A stretch of DNA of 64,000 nt from SIG480 sp045539475 (GTDB lineage: Bacteria; Bacillota; Clostridia; Oscillospirales; JAAYXM01): positions 1-64,000 of the forward strand of contig JAZQFJ010000093.1 of the NCBI GenBank assembly GCA_045539475.1, given 5' to 3'. The first letter of the stretch is position 1; each line of letters opens with the position of its first letter. The notes beneath the pieces are model-generated. The model saw only the letters and a program-made list of their open reading frames with translations. It had not been told where the DNA came from and did not search any database. Below are positions 1 to 9,904 of this stretch, piece after piece. A program made the position numbers and the translations under genes.

Positions 1-3000
1 TAGCTTTTCGTTTCTCTCGTGTGCAAGATTGACGTCATATTCGCCGTGTTCGTTTTTGCCAAGCTCATAAAGCTTTGCAAAGTCGTTACTCGGGAAAAGG
101 CGCTTACAGTCCGGGCACTGAATCTTCCACGGACGGTTCAGCGCATCAACTGCCCACGGATATGAGCCGTATTGCTGGAGATTTGCTCCACAGTAGCGGC
201 ATATGCGGATGTCTGGGTCTGAACCGTAACCGACATGATAGCTTCGCGGAATAGCCTGGGACGGAATCATTTCATAAAGTGCATCCACATACGGAAGATA
301 TCCGTCTGCTGCTTTCGTTGCCGTTTCCTTTTCATCCTTTGCCCAGGTGTATTTCTTGATATTTTCCTGTGCATTTTTTGTTCTGTCTTCGGTGAAATAT
401 GTGCTCTTTGTCTTACCGTCACGAACTGATATATTTAAGTAACCTGTATGCGTAACACCGTCTATCGTAACTTTGGCACTTATTGTTGCTGTTCCCCTGC
501 CGTTCGGCGTCATATATCCGTCTTCGTCAACCGAAACGACGGCATCATCGGAGGATGAGAACTCAACACTGTCATTTTCACCGATCGAAATTTCAGTGCC
601 GAGGTGATTGAGAGCTTTAACCGTAATGCTGCCGCCCGCGGAGTTCGGCTTCATAACCTGATTATCAGACGAGAGCTCAACGCTTGAAAATCCTTCAGGC
701 ATGATTTCAAGCTCTATGCCCGGAGTATACTTCTGCCCATTGTAATTTACAACAGCTGAAAGATTGACAGTTCCGGCTTTGATTGCCATTATGCTGTTGC
801 CTGAAACACTCGCCTCTCCGTCACCGGAAAGTGTTGCGATGAAATATCTTTTCTCGTTCACGTCTCCGCCGTGGTCATTCCCGAAGGTGTATGTCATATC
901 ACCGGCAAGGTCTGCCAAAATATCAAAGCCAATCCTTTCGCCAACCGCGAAAGATCTCTTTTCAGTGACAATGCGGACTCCCGATACCGACGGTTCTTCA
1001 CCAATCCAGTTTATCGCAAAGCTCACCGGATAAAGATATCCTGCAGCCTGTGCGCGAAGCGTAAGAGTACGTATTCCCTTTTCAAGATATATGGGATTAA
1101 GCTTTACAACAGCATGAAGGTCAATAGCATCTCCGCCGGACTTAAAGTCACAATAGCCTGCATATTCTCCCTCTATATAAAGCTTTGCATCCTCGCCTGT
1201 TTTTGCACGCCTTGCGACAAGTATCGGCTGATACCAGCCCGAATGATCGACCTTAAAATCAATTGCAAGGTCTGATTCTGTCGTATCGTCTGCAGCAGGC
1301 GACAGGAATTGCATTGAATGTATCTGGCAACTTATGGATTTGAAGCTTCCGGAAAGTGCTTCGTTAACGCGCGTCGGTGAAGTTTTGTCGCGGTTAACTC
1401 TCCAGCCCTCGACTTCAAGTGTCGCATTGAGTGCGGAAGAGGCTGCCACTCCTGCACGGAGGTCCCATAATTTATTTTTCGGATTTTCTCTGCTGACTTC
1501 AATCTCAAACGGAGCACTCAGTACGGTTTTGCCATTTAAAGTTACGCTTACCTGCACAGATGCAACGCCCTCGGAAATACCGGTTACCACTCCGTTTTCG
1601 GAAATTGCGAGTATTTCTGCATCTTTCTCATCGCAAAGCGAGAATTTCACGTCACATTCCGCTATATCAGCTTCGCTTCCCGATTCATTGAATGCAACCA
1701 CACCAAGCTGCTGCGCAAGTCCTATTTCAACAGTATCAGCACCTGTTATTTCTGCCCTGGCAAGCGGAGTGTTGTCAGTTATCTTTACCTCAAAGGTTTC
1801 TGAAGTGCTGTATGTCGCGGTGCTTGCCATAACGGTGAATGTCACGTTTCCCGTCTTCTTTGGCGATATTTTTCCATTCTGATCTATCGTAGCAACCTTT
1901 GCGTTGTTGCTCTCATAGTAAAGTGATATGCCATCGCCATTGTGTTCCGTGCCGTCGGAGTTAATGAACTTTACAGTTATATCAGCTTCACCATCGACCT
2001 CAAGTGTCTCGGGATGCGTTACTTCAATACTCTCAAACACAACTTCAAGACCTGATAAATCAAGAGGTATGCGTCCTGTTTTCGTTACATTACCGATTGT
2101 AACCTCTGCGAGAATCTCACACTGACCATTGCTGACAACTGTGATAACGCCGGCATCGGAAACCCTTGCGACTCTTTCGTTTGTTGATGAGTATTTTGCA
2201 GTTATCTTCTGACTTGTGTCTCCTGAACCTATTGCGTTTCCGGTATTTGAAAGCGCCTTAAATGATGTTTCAAATGTATCGTAAGTTTTTGGGTTTTTAA
2301 TCGGTTTTGCAAGGCTGAAATCCACCTTGTCATAGATTACTTCATGGACATGAAGATTTGCAACATAGAAATCAGCATTCTGATCATCATATACAGAAAA
2401 ATCAACCCATGGATTTACTCCTATTCCGTCATAGCCCTTCCAGTTGAGCCATTTAGCAGGAACAACGAACTGCGTCCAATCGTGATCTCCTGCCTGTTCT
2501 TCCCACAGAAGAACATAATGGCTTTTGAGACCTTCCGCCTTCTTTCCTGTGATGGAATAGTAATACATTCGCGCATATACAGACCTTAACGGAGCGTTTA
2601 TATTTTCACTTTTTATAAATCCGGTGAATTCATAAAGCTTATCTGAATCAAGGTTTATAACGCCATTATGGTTAGCGCTTCCTTCGGTATAGTATCCGCC
2701 ATCGCACTGGAATCTTGAAAGGTTATAATCATATTTAGGGGTTGCAGTCACCGAATTCTCAAAGCTTATTTTGGCGATGTTGGTAAGCGACATTTTTGTG
2801 GGCGAAACCTGATCTTCGAGAAGGTCATATATAAAGTTATCTCTGACCTTATTTTTCGTTACATACCAAAATGTATTTTCTGCCTTCACACCGGGAACAG
2901 ACCCGTCTCTCATATATATGTTGTTTTCAAACTGACCGTGGTCCACGCCGTTTCTTATGAGCAGGTTTTCTCCGACAACAACAGCATCAAATGAAAATTC

Positions 3001-5034
3001 CTTGCTTTCTTCTCCAAGCTCTGCAAGAACGTTCACCTTTGTTTTACCAATCTTTTTTGCAGAGAACATACCGTTTTTCTCGGTTACAATGCTTTCATCT
3101 TCTATATCATATGTATACTTTATTCCGTCGCTGAGGAAATTTCCGTTTGCATCAGTTATCTTTACCGGTTCAGGATCTCCTACGGAAATAAAGCCATGCG
3201 GAAAAGCAAAGAAAATCTCTTCAGGAAGTGATTCAGCCTGTCCAAGCGATTTTACGGTAAGGGTCTGCGGAGCACTTGTTTTTGAAATATTTCCCGCAGT
3301 TACGATTGCGGTAATCTCAGTTGTTCCGGAAGATACCGCGTATATTTTTCCGGTGGAACTGATTGAAGCAACCGATTCATTCGAGCTTTCAAACTTTACG
3401 GTAGCTTCGTTTAGCGGGAAGTCTTCTCCGTCATAGTCTTTTGCACTTGCATATGCATTTGTAGTCTCACCGAAATAAAGCTCGTTTTTCTCAAGTGAAA
3501 GCGGTACACTTTCAATTCCCGGTTCTTTTTCAAGCATAAATTTATTCAGATAAACATATGATCCGTTGGCAGGCGCTCCCGAACTGGTCCTTGAAGAACC
3601 GGGACTAAAGACAAAATAATACTTTCCTGCCGGAAGTTCTTTCGTTCCGAGAGATAATGTTTCACCAACCTCATCCGCATCAAACATTTTGCTTCTCAGC
3701 TTATTGTTGTCATTAATGCCTTCCTCTAATTTCGTTACACTGTTTGCGTCAAACAAATAGAGGTCAACATATGTTGTTTTGCCACGGGCAGCAGGAATAG
3801 CATCTACAGAAAGGCTATAATTTCCTTTTTGGGGAACATTGATTTCAAAAGCAATCCAATACATTTGGAATTCATTATCAGTTTTATCCGGATTCTGGGC
3901 TACAAGCGCAATCTCTCCGATTTTATCTAACGCCCTTATTCCTTTACTGCTCGCAGTAATATCTATATACCCTTGGGAATTAGCTACGTATTGCCAAAGG
4001 TTATTGTTTGTGTCATAGGTCAATGACGAATAAGGCGTTGCAGGGGTTGTTACGAGGAATTTATCCTCAAAATTATACACGACCTTATTCCCGACAACCT
4101 CGCTTACTCCGGTTGCTTTTACGGTAAGGGTCTGCGGAGCACTTGTTTTTGAAGTATTTCCCACAGTTACTGTTACGGTAATCTCAGTCGTTCCCGGAGC
4201 CATCGCAGATATTTCTCCGGTGGAACTGATTGTAGCAACAGCTTCGTTAGAGCTCTTAAACTGAATGGTAGCATTGTCAATCGGGAAGTCTTCTCCATTG
4301 GCGTCCTTTGCAGTTATGCTTGCACGTGTAACCTCACCTTTGTAAAGCTCTTTTTCCTTGAGTGAAACAGATACACTTTCAAGCTCTGCTATCTCTTTTT
4401 CTTCAATGGTAAACTTATTCAGATAGACAAATGTCCCGTTATTAGCTCTTTCGGACCCCGGACAGAAAACAAAGTAATGCTTACCTGCCGAAAGTTTCTT
4501 CGTTCCGAGAGATAAAGTTTCACCGACCTTATCCGCATCGAACTTTTTGCTTCTCAGCTTATTATTGTCATTAATGCCGTCCTCTAATTTCGTTACACTG
4601 TTTACGTCAAACAAATAGGCATCAACATATGTTGATGTGGCATATCCATTCGGAGTAGCGCCTACAGAAAGGCTATAGTATCCCGGTTCCGGAACATTGA
4701 TTTCAAAAGCAATCCAAAACATTTTATAGTCGTTATCAGTTTTATCCGGATTCTGGGCTACAAGCGCAATCTCTCCGATTTCCTGAAGCGCTCTTATTCC
4801 CGTACCACTCGACTTGATCTCTGTATATCCTTGGGAATTGGCTACGTATTCCCAAAGGTTATTGTTCGTAGCATAGGTCAACTCCGAATAAGGCGTTAGC
4901 GGTTCGGTTACCGGAAACTTATCCTCAAAATCGTACACAACCTTGCTCCCGACGACCTCACTTATTGAGTATGAAGTTGGAATCATCGCCAAAAGCATAC
5001 TGCACGCAAGAATCATTGATAATAATTTTTTCAT
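1..5034 (-). CDS. Exported multidomain heparinase II/III-like polysaccharide lyase (3' part outside window)
   Basis: The frame is open from an ATG at 5034, with GGAGG about 10 bases before it, to the left edge, so at least 1,678 residues are encoded and the C-terminus is missing. Residues 1-24 form a signal peptide. Residues about 25-590 are two tandem copies of a unit: a jelly-roll-like carbohydrate-binding stretch followed by a BIG_2 Ig-like domain. More Ig-like domains (SSTNERVA, SNNAKVATI, SSDDAVVSV) alternate with further binding-module-like stretches to about 1,540. From about 1,545 the sequence resembles the N-terminus of heparinase II/III-type lyases: NAQENIKKYTWA, a CRYCG/CPDC cysteine pair and FPSNDF. 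The catalytic core lies beyond the edge, so activity and substrate are inferred. It sits 40 bases after the preceding gene and is probably co-transcribed with it. Confidence 0.78.
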   Translation of the reverse strand, partial: MKKLLSMILACSMLLAMIPTSYSISEVVGSKVVYDFEDKFPVTEPLTPYSELTYATNNNLWEYVANSQGYTEIKSSGTGIRALQEIGEIALVAQNPDKTDNDYKMFWIAFEINVPEPGYYSLSVGATPNGYATSTYVDAYLFDVNSVTKLEDGINDNNKLRSKKFDADKVGETLSLGTKKLSAGKHYFVFCPGSERANNGTFVYLNKFTIEEKEIAELESVSVSLKEKELYKGEVTRASITAKDANGEDFPIDNATIQFKSSNEAVATISSTGEISAMAPGTTEITVTVTVGNTSKTSAPQTLTVKATGVSEVVGNKVVYNFEDKFLVTTPATPYSSLTYDTNNNLWQYVANSQGYIDITASSKGIRALDKIGEIALVAQNPDKTDNEFQMYWIAFEINVPQKGNYSLSVDAIPAARGKTTYVDLYLFDANSVTKLEEGINDNNKLRSKMFDADEVGETLSLGTKELPAGKYYFVFSPGSSRTSSGAPANGSYVYLNKFMLEKEPGIESVPLSLEKNELYFGETTNAYASAKDYDGEDFPLNEATVKFESSNESVASISSTGKIYAVSSGTTEITAIVTAGNISKTSAPQTLTVKSLGQAESLPEEIFFAFPHGFISVGDPEPVKITDANGNFLSDGIKYTYDIEDESIVTEKNGMFSAKKIGKTKVNVLAELGEESKEFSFDAVVVGENLLIRNGVDHGQFENNIYMRDGSVPGVKAENTFWYVTKNKVRDNFIYDLLEDQVSPTKMSLTNIAKISFENSVTATPKYDYNLSRFQCDGGYYTEGSANHNGVINLDSDKLYEFTGFIKSENINAPLRSVYARMYYYSITGKKAEGLKSHYVLLWEEQAGDHDWTQFVVPAKWLNWKGYDGIGVNPWVDFSVYDDQNADFYVANLHVHEVIYDKVDFSLAKPIKNPKTYDTFETSFKALSNTGNAIGSGDTSQKITAKYSSTNERVARVSDAGVITVVSNGQCEILAEVTIGNVTKTGRIPLDLSGLEVVFESIEVTHPETLEVDGEADITVKFINSDGTEHNGDGISLYYESNNAKVATIDQNGKISPKKTGNVTFTVMASTATYSTSETFEVKITDNTPLARAEITGADTVEIGLAQQLGVVAFNESGSEADIAECDVKFSLCDEKDAEILAISENGVVTGISEGVASVQVSVTLNGKTVLSAPFEIEVSRENPKNKLWDLRAGVAASSALNATLEVEGWRVNRDKTSPTRVNEALSGSFKSISCQIHSMQFLSPAADDTTESDLAIDFKVDHSGWYQPILVARRAKTGEDAKLYIEGEYAGYCDFKSGGDAIDLHAVVKLNPIYLEKGIRTLTLRAQAAGYLYPVSFAINWIGEEPSVSGVRIVTEKRSFAVGERIGFDILADLAGDMTYTFGNDHGGDVNEKRYFIATLSGDGEASVSGNSIMAIKAGTVNLSAVVNYNGQKYTPGIELEIMPEGFSSVELSSDNQVMKPNSAGGSITVKALNHLGTEISIGENDSVEFSSSDDAVVSVDEDGYMTPNGRGTATISAKVTIDGVTHTGYLNISVRDGKTKSTYFTEDRTKNAQENIKKYTWAKDEKETATKAADGYLPYVDALYEMIPSQAIPRSYHVGYGSDPDIRICRYCGANLQQYGSYPWAVDALNRPWKIQCPDCKRLFPSNDFAKLYELGKNEHGEYDVNLAHERNEKL
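3280..4965 (-). repeat. Tandem internal duplication within the lyase gene (two units of about 285 codons)
   Basis: Two adjacent in-frame units of about 855-858 bases encode near-identical protein. Each begins SEVVGxKVVYxFEDKF, continues through YVANSQGY, GEIALVAQNPDKTDN, YLFDxNSVTKLE and DNNKLRSK, and ends in a BIG_2 domain with SAPQTLTVK. The DNA is still closely similar: a tract around 4561-4620 matches one around 3703-3762 with few changes. The high DNA identity points to a recent duplication or ongoing gene conversion, and the repeat is a likely site of length variation. Confidence 0.85.
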
Positions 5035-5074
5035 TAATATTTTCCTCCTCATAAATTTTCTCCACACTATATTT

Positions 5075-6985
5075 TTACAGCTGTATGCTGCGAAGCTCAA
5101 GCGGTTCGAGCGTTACCGTCTGCTCTTTATCTCCGTTCATTACCTTCACGATAACCGGTACGTCGTAGTCCGTATTGAGAAGGTACATCTTATTGCCCTC
5201 GTATACCGCCCAGCGTACGCGGTCGCTTCCGACAACCTTGATGTCACACTCGCGTGAGCTTGCGGAGATTATCTCACGGACTATTGCGCGGTATGTAAAA
5301 TATATCGACTGATTACCCGGATAATTTATGCTTGTGAAGAGCGTTGCAACGCCGCGACCTACCTTATTCTCAATTACAGCCGGCATATCATACATCTTTT
5401 CTGTAAAGCCATCCGAGAGATATGCAATTGTCTTTCCCGAGCAGGTTGCAAAACGAAGATAATCTGCATAACCTGCAGTGAACATTGCATCGCAGCCTCC
5501 GGAGAGATATCTCGGATACTTCACGCGCGCATCAAGAGAATCAAAGCGGAACTTAACTCCATTTATCGTTCTTCTGATTTCTCCGAAATGACGGCAGCCA
5601 AACAGCTCTTCTATGAGGTCATCATCTATCGGAATGTATTCGCCGTTACGTTTTGTCTGTGTGTTAAGGTGTGCCGCACTCATAACAAGGTGACCGCCAC
5701 GACGGACATATTCCGTAAGCTTTTTCATATTCTCCTCGGTCATTGTGTTCCAGCCGAGGAAAATGAGGTAATCGTATTCTGAAAGGTGATCAACATCCGC
5801 TTCAATCGGAACTATGTCAAACTGACCGTAAGCAGGCGTTGATGATGTGTCATACTCGCCGTAGTTTTCAGGCTCTGACCAGCTTCTTTTTTCGTTGAGT
5901 TCAAAGAGCAGCTTCCATGAATATTCAGGATCACTGTAGCCCCATTCCTCACTGTGGAACTGGTTGTAGAGGCAGCTTCTGCCCCACTTACCTGCCCATC
6001 CGTCATAGAGACCGGATACAAATCCGACTTTTGCTTTGGGTCCGCCTGCAGGTCGCGCGTCTCCCTTTATAACATCCTGCATCAAGGTGAGAACTCTTCT
6101 GTAGTTTGCACAGACTTCCGAATCTGCATCAAGCTCCATACCATAGCTGCGGACTTTTTTATCGCCGTTTTCAAGAACGAACATGCTTGATCCTGCAAGA
6201 TAAGCATATTTGTATGTAAGCTCAAGTCTCTTCATTTTCAGCGGGTCTTCGTGGCGGAGGCCGCCGTACCATGCGTGGGCAACGTATGTTCCCCAGTGCT
6301 TTGCATCAAAGGCTTTTGCCGTGCCGCGGAAAATCGGGACGAGGATATCCGAGTTTCCGGGGCAGATTTCAAGCACAGGCATCTCTATTCCCGCAGCGGC
6401 GTTGTGCTTTGCAAAGGCATTTGCTTCAACGCAATAGAAGTTTGGTGTGCCGAGCCTTTTTGCTATTTCAACGGGAGCACGGAGAGTTTCTATATACCCC
6501 TCATACGCTTCTTTCATATCGTTATATCGCTTCAGGCGGAAATTGCGATGACGGGAAATATATATCGTTCCATCATACGGGTCGCCGCCGATGCAGGTGT
6601 TCTGCTTTCCGACGCCTTCGCGCTCTACATAATATCCCGGAAGCTTGCAGGCATACTGGCTTCCCGTTTCACCGAACAGCTCGCCGAGGTAATACTCGCC
6701 TGCTATCTCTTTCATCTTTTCGATGGTATCGTCAGTCAGCCAGCTTTCTTGTCCATCAGGACATTGCTGAGTTGCATAAAGGAAAATAAAATAAATTTTA
6801 TTCTCCGCAAGATACTTCGCCCATTCTATAAAGCTTTCCTGCGGAATATATTCTCCTCTCGGACGAATGGAAACAAAATTATAACCTGCGTCTATGCAAC
6901 GTTCTTTTATTTCAACCAGGACTCTCTCTTTATCAAAACCGGTCTCGCCAATATTGATGCCGTTTAATATAAGATCTCTTTCCAT
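5075..6985 (-). CDS. Glycoside hydrolase-like protein (TIM-barrel plus GATase-like domain)
   Basis: A 636-residue cytoplasmic protein with no signal peptide. Residues about 1-300 look like a TIM barrel of the type found in clan-A glycosidases, with GYNFVSIRPRGEY near the start, YYLGELFGETG near residue 92 and FYCVEANAF near 180 carrying candidate acidic residues. Residues about 310-550 contain a flavodoxin/GATase-like fold (YDYLIFLGWNTM, RRGGHLVMSAAHL) like the middle domain of GH42 beta-galactosidases. A small beta domain ends the protein. I start it at ATG 6985, behind AAAGGGA; an upstream in-frame ATG at 7069 would overlap the M20 gene. It lies between the M20 gene and the lyase. The exact GH family and the catalytic residues are not established. 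Confidence 0.65.
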   Translation of the reverse strand: MERDLILNGINIGETGFDKERVLVEIKERCIDAGYNFVSIRPRGEYIPQESFIEWAKYLAENKIYFIFLYATQQCPDGQESWLTDDTIEKMKEIAGEYYLGELFGETGSQYACKLPGYYVEREGVGKQNTCIGGDPYDGTIYISRHRNFRLKRYNDMKEAYEGYIETLRAPVEIAKRLGTPNFYCVEANAFAKHNAAAGIEMPVLEICPGNSDILVPIFRGTAKAFDAKHWGTYVAHAWYGGLRHEDPLKMKRLELTYKYAYLAGSSMFVLENGDKKVRSYGMELDADSEVCANYRRVLTLMQDVIKGDARPAGGPKAKVGFVSGLYDGWAGKWGRSCLYNQFHSEEWGYSDPEYSWKLLFELNEKRSWSEPENYGEYDTSSTPAYGQFDIVPIEADVDHLSEYDYLIFLGWNTMTEENMKKLTEYVRRGGHLVMSAAHLNTQTKRNGEYIPIDDDLIEELFGCRHFGEIRRTINGVKFRFDSLDARVKYPRYLSGGCDAMFTAGYADYLRFATCSGKTIAYLSDGFTEKMYDMPAVIENKVGRGVATLFTSINYPGNQSIYFTYRAIVREIISASSRECDIKVVGSDRVRWAVYEGNKMYLLNTDYDVPVIVKVMNGDKEQTVTLEPLELRSIQL

Positions 6986-7002
6986 AGTTTTCCCTTTCTT
7001 GT

Positions 7003-8274
7003 TTAACGCATATCCCAATCGCAGACAAACGCCGCAACTGTTTTTGCGAAATCCACCAATGCATCGCACTCTACAAATTCATCTTTGAGGTGCGCACCAC
7101 CCTCGACGTTGAAGTCACGCCCGATGCCGAAGGAAAAGCTTTTTTTACTTCCGTTGTTGATAAAAATGTTCAAATCGGAAAGGCACGATGCTTCTTCGAT
7201 TATCTCATTACCTGTTGCATCTTTTCCTGCGTTTTTCAAAAGCTTTATATACTCATTATCCGGCTCCGTAAAAGCATATCTGAAATATCGCGTTACCGGA
7301 GTGATTGCTTTGACATACACATCGCGCTCTTTCATTCGCGCATCGATGCGTTCTGACAAAGCATCCAGTTCCTTCGCTATTTCTTCTTCAGGTTTATCCG
7401 TATAGTATGAGAACTCAATATGCGCGCAGTTGCGGTCGTTGGTATTAAGACCTGACTGCATACAGAGAATACGCATTGACTGCTCGGGGATACTTGTTCC
7501 GTTAAAGTTCGGATTTTCAGAAAGCTCGCGATATCTCATCTCGCCGAACTTATGAAGCTCTTCTTTCGCAACGGAAATTGCATCAATCATATCGTCAATG
7601 GTTATTGCTGCTTCATTCTTTGTCAGCGTCAGCTTTTCGCGTCTGCCGCCGACAGCGCAGTTCCATATACGCATATTCTTACAATCAAGGTTTACATAGA
7701 CATCGCACGGGTATTTAAGACACGCTGCAAGCGCACCGTTTCCGCCGCCGAATTCTTCGTCGCAATAACCAGTGAAATACAAGTCATTTGAGAGGGTTAC
7801 ACCCAGGCTCTTAAAAGCTTCCAAGATAAACAGAACTGTTGCAACTGCGTATTTGTCATCGCATGCGCCTCTTCCGTAAATTCTGCCGTTTTTAATCTCA
7901 CCGCCGAGCGGATTTACGCTCCAGAGGTTTTTATCGCCTATCGGCATAGTGTCAAGATGTGCCGTGAACATTAGCTTTTTCTTTGGGTTTGTTCCGTTTA
8001 CAATCCCGGTAACATTCGGGCGCTTATCGGTGTTTCTTCCGGCAAGGTACTCAAAATGCTCGCAAAATCCTGAAATGCTGTCAGGCGGGTAAACATCGCT
8101 TTTTGCGCCAAGCTCATCAAGCTGTTTTGCAACAAACGCCGCTATCTCTTTTTCGTTTCCATCTGTACCGAAATTTTCAGAATTTATTTTTATAAGCTTC
8201 GAAAGGATTTCAAAAAGCCTCTCCTTATTTTCTTCTATGTAGCTTAAAACCTTGCTTTTCATGATGTTATCCAT
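7003..8274 (-). CDS. M20 family metallopeptidase / deacylase
   Basis: A 423-residue protein with the complete two-metal site of the M20 (ArgE/DapE/CPG2) family: HLD in FTAHLDTMP, the bridging Asp in GRGACDDKYA, the catalytic Glu pair in YCDEEFGGG, an Asp in SCLSDLNIF and the C-terminal His in GGAHLKDEF. These enzymes hydrolyse amide bonds of peptides or N-acyl amino acids in the cytoplasm. In this neighbourhood removal of an N-acyl or peptide group from a breakdown product is possible, but the substrate cannot be read from the sequence. The lid domain holds a long insertion between the Glu pair and the last metal ligands, as usual for the family. The next gene starts 17 bases downstream. Confidence 0.85.
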   Translation of the reverse strand: MDNIMKSKVLSYIEENKERLFEILSKLIKINSENFGTDGNEKEIAAFVAKQLDELGAKSDVYPPDSISGFCEHFEYLAGRNTDKRPNVTGIVNGTNPKKKLMFTAHLDTMPIGDKNLWSVNPLGGEIKNGRIYGRGACDDKYAVATVLFILEAFKSLGVTLSNDLYFTGYCDEEFGGGNGALAACLKYPCDVYVNLDCKNMRIWNCAVGGRREKLTLTKNEAAITIDDMIDAISVAKEELHKFGEMRYRELSENPNFNGTSIPEQSMRILCMQSGLNTNDRNCAHIEFSYYTDKPEEEIAKELDALSERIDARMKERDVYVKAITPVTRYFRYAFTEPDNEYIKLLKNAGKDATGNEIIEEASCLSDLNIFINNGSKKSFSFGIGRDFNVEGGAHLKDEFVECDALVDFAKTVAAFVCDWDMR

Positions 8275-8395
8275 TTTTTCTTCTCCTCTTTATGTTTATT
8301 TTCAATTCTAATCTAAATTCTTCAAAAAAACCACTACCAAAACGGGATATAAATTAGACAATATGATATAGCAAACAAACGAGGAGCCATTATAT
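8275..8395 (-). other. Intergenic gap, no clear element
   Basis: A 121-base AT-rich gap upstream of the M20 gene. It holds that gene's ribosome binding site (AGAGGAG) and weak promoter-like hexamers on the minus strand, but no convincing promoter or terminator. Confidence 0.4.
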
Positions 8396-9604
8396 CTACT
8401 CGCTTATAAATACCCCTTCGTATTCATAAATATACTTGCCGTCAAGGTACAGTTTCTTCAGCGCTCGCTGAAGGCTTGTATCCTCGGGTATGCTGTTGTA
8501 ATCAACTTCTTTTGTGTACTGCATTTTGAACACAAAGTTGAAAACGTCAATCCCTTCCGTTTTTCCCGGATAAAGCATATATTTCTTTTGAAACGCAAGG
8601 ATATTGGAGTTTTCGGAAAGAAATTCACGAAGCTTTGCATCAAGCATCCAGCTATGGCAATGAAATGCTTTATACAGAAACTCCGGATAACAATTTTTAA
8701 AAACCTCGCGTGCGCGCGAATAGCTTTCGTCGCACGCCTCTTTTGTAAGCGCACCTTTGTTCGGGATATGCACCGAGAGGATCGGATCGCCCTTTTTTAA
8801 AAGTAGCTGCCATTCACTTTTCGGATATTCCGAAGGCTCAGCTGTGCAGTTCCCTTTTTCATCTGCACGGTGTCCTATAAAACTATCTTCCGTTTCCGTA
8901 ACATCGGCGCGGAAGCTTTTTTCGTTATCTCTTTCCGGTGGTGTGCCCAAAAGCATGCCGGCAGAATTTATCTTGGCACCGTCAAACAGAACGGCAAGCT
9001 TTCCTGCTTTGTTTTCAAGGACAGTAATGTTACTTTCAAGCTCCGGCACCATCTGGAAGCGAAGTCTTCCGATGTTGAGTATTTTTTCATCAACATAAAG
9101 CTGCATATGATCAAAATACCGCTTAAGGTAGCCCGGTCTTCCGGTGCGTTCCTCGGTGAGATACACGCAGTCTTCAAACTGACGCAAAGTTTGGGAAATA
9201 ATATCGTCCGGAACTCCGCGCTTTTCCAAGCTTTTATACAGTTTCGGAATTGCCGTTATAATAACAATAAACGGGAGCAGGTCAAGCTCTGCTTCGTCTC
9301 CTTCCGCAAACTCAAACTCGCTTATATGCTCCATAAAGCTTTCACGCTTCTGCATTGCGCGATACAGAAACAGCGCATACACAGCAAGAGTTTCCCTTTC
9401 AAGTATCTTTTTGGCAGCGCGCTTTACATCGTCAATACAATTTGAAATGCAGTTTTCAAATGAATTGACGTAATCAATATATTCTGTGCTGAGAAAAAAC
9501 ACACCGTCTTTCCAATACTCCTCAAGGGCACTTGAAAAAATACCCTCAAAGCATTTATCGGGTGTTTTTAAACCAAGGCTTTTAAACAAAGCATTAAAAT
9601 CCAT
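8396..9604 (-). CDS. Acyltransferase-domain protein (NAT_N / GNAT_C type)
   Basis: A 402-residue soluble protein. The first half is alpha-helical and ends in NIGRLRFQMVPEL; the second half has a GNAT-like fold with DPILSVHIPNKGALTKEACDES and ends in a beta hairpin. This matches my memory of a two-domain family of Clostridial proteins (N-acyltransferase N-terminal domain plus GNAT-like C-terminal domain) that sits in sugar-use loci; the function is not known to me. ATG 9604 follows AGGA at better spacing than the ATG at 9613. The 5' end adjoins the inverted-repeat element at 9625-9904, which separates it from the upstream oxidoreductase. Confidence 0.55.
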   Translation of the reverse strand: MDFNALFKSLGLKTPDKCFEGIFSSALEEYWKDGVFFLSTEYIDYVNSFENCISNCIDDVKRAAKKILERETLAVYALFLYRAMQKRESFMEHISEFEFAEGDEAELDLLPFIVIITAIPKLYKSLEKRGVPDDIISQTLRQFEDCVYLTEERTGRPGYLKRYFDHMQLYVDEKILNIGRLRFQMVPELESNITVLENKAGKLAVLFDGAKINSAGMLLGTPPERDNEKSFRADVTETEDSFIGHRADEKGNCTAEPSEYPKSEWQLLLKKGDPILSVHIPNKGALTKEACDESYSRAREVFKNCYPEFLYKAFHCHSWMLDAKLREFLSENSNILAFQKKYMLYPGKTEGIDVFNFVFKMQYTKEVDYNSIPEDTSLQRALKKLYLDGKYIYEYEGVFISE

Positions 9605-9624
9605 ACCCGTCATTCCTATCAGAG

Positions 9625-9904
9625 TTTAAGCCGAGGGGAGCCGAACCCCTCAAGCCTTAAACTTGTTAAATTTTTATACTTTAAATTTGTCCTCCTCGCA
9701 AGGCGCCAGCCTTGCTTCGTCCTTCGCATTTAAATTATTTAAAATTTTCCTGCGTTTAAGGTCGAAGAGTTTAAAAACAAAAATTTCGGATGAAGTACAA
9801 AGAAAATTCAAAAATCATACTGGCGTATATTTGCAGAATTTTCTGCAGTAGTTCGCTGAAATTATGTTTTTAAACCTTAAGGTGTTCGTCTCCCCTCGGC
9901 TTAA
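9625..9904. mobile_element. MITE-like element with 24-bp terminal inverted repeats
   Basis: The ends are near-perfect inverted repeats: TTAAGCCGAGGGGAG-C-CGAAC from about 9626 and its complement ending at 9904, extended inward by a weaker CCTTAA match. Inside are AT-rich tracts and a small hairpin GCAAGGC-GCCA-GCCTTGC near 9697. There is no coding capacity. The right end lies inside the 3' end of the Gfo/Idh gene and supplies its last codons and stop. The structure fits a non-autonomous transposable element or a large cruciform; transposition is inferred, since no second copy or target duplication is visible here. Confidence 0.6.

Noticed and set aside
764..3436. Several plus-strand open frames of 80-180 codons over the left end
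   Set aside because: They are antisense shadows of the open lyase frame, low in meaningful motifs and rich in Ser/Thr/Pro as expected from reverse reading.
6986..7069. Upstream start for the TIM-barrel protein
   Set aside because: It would overlap the M20 gene and adds residues with no match to the fold; AAAGGGA supports the ATG at 6985.
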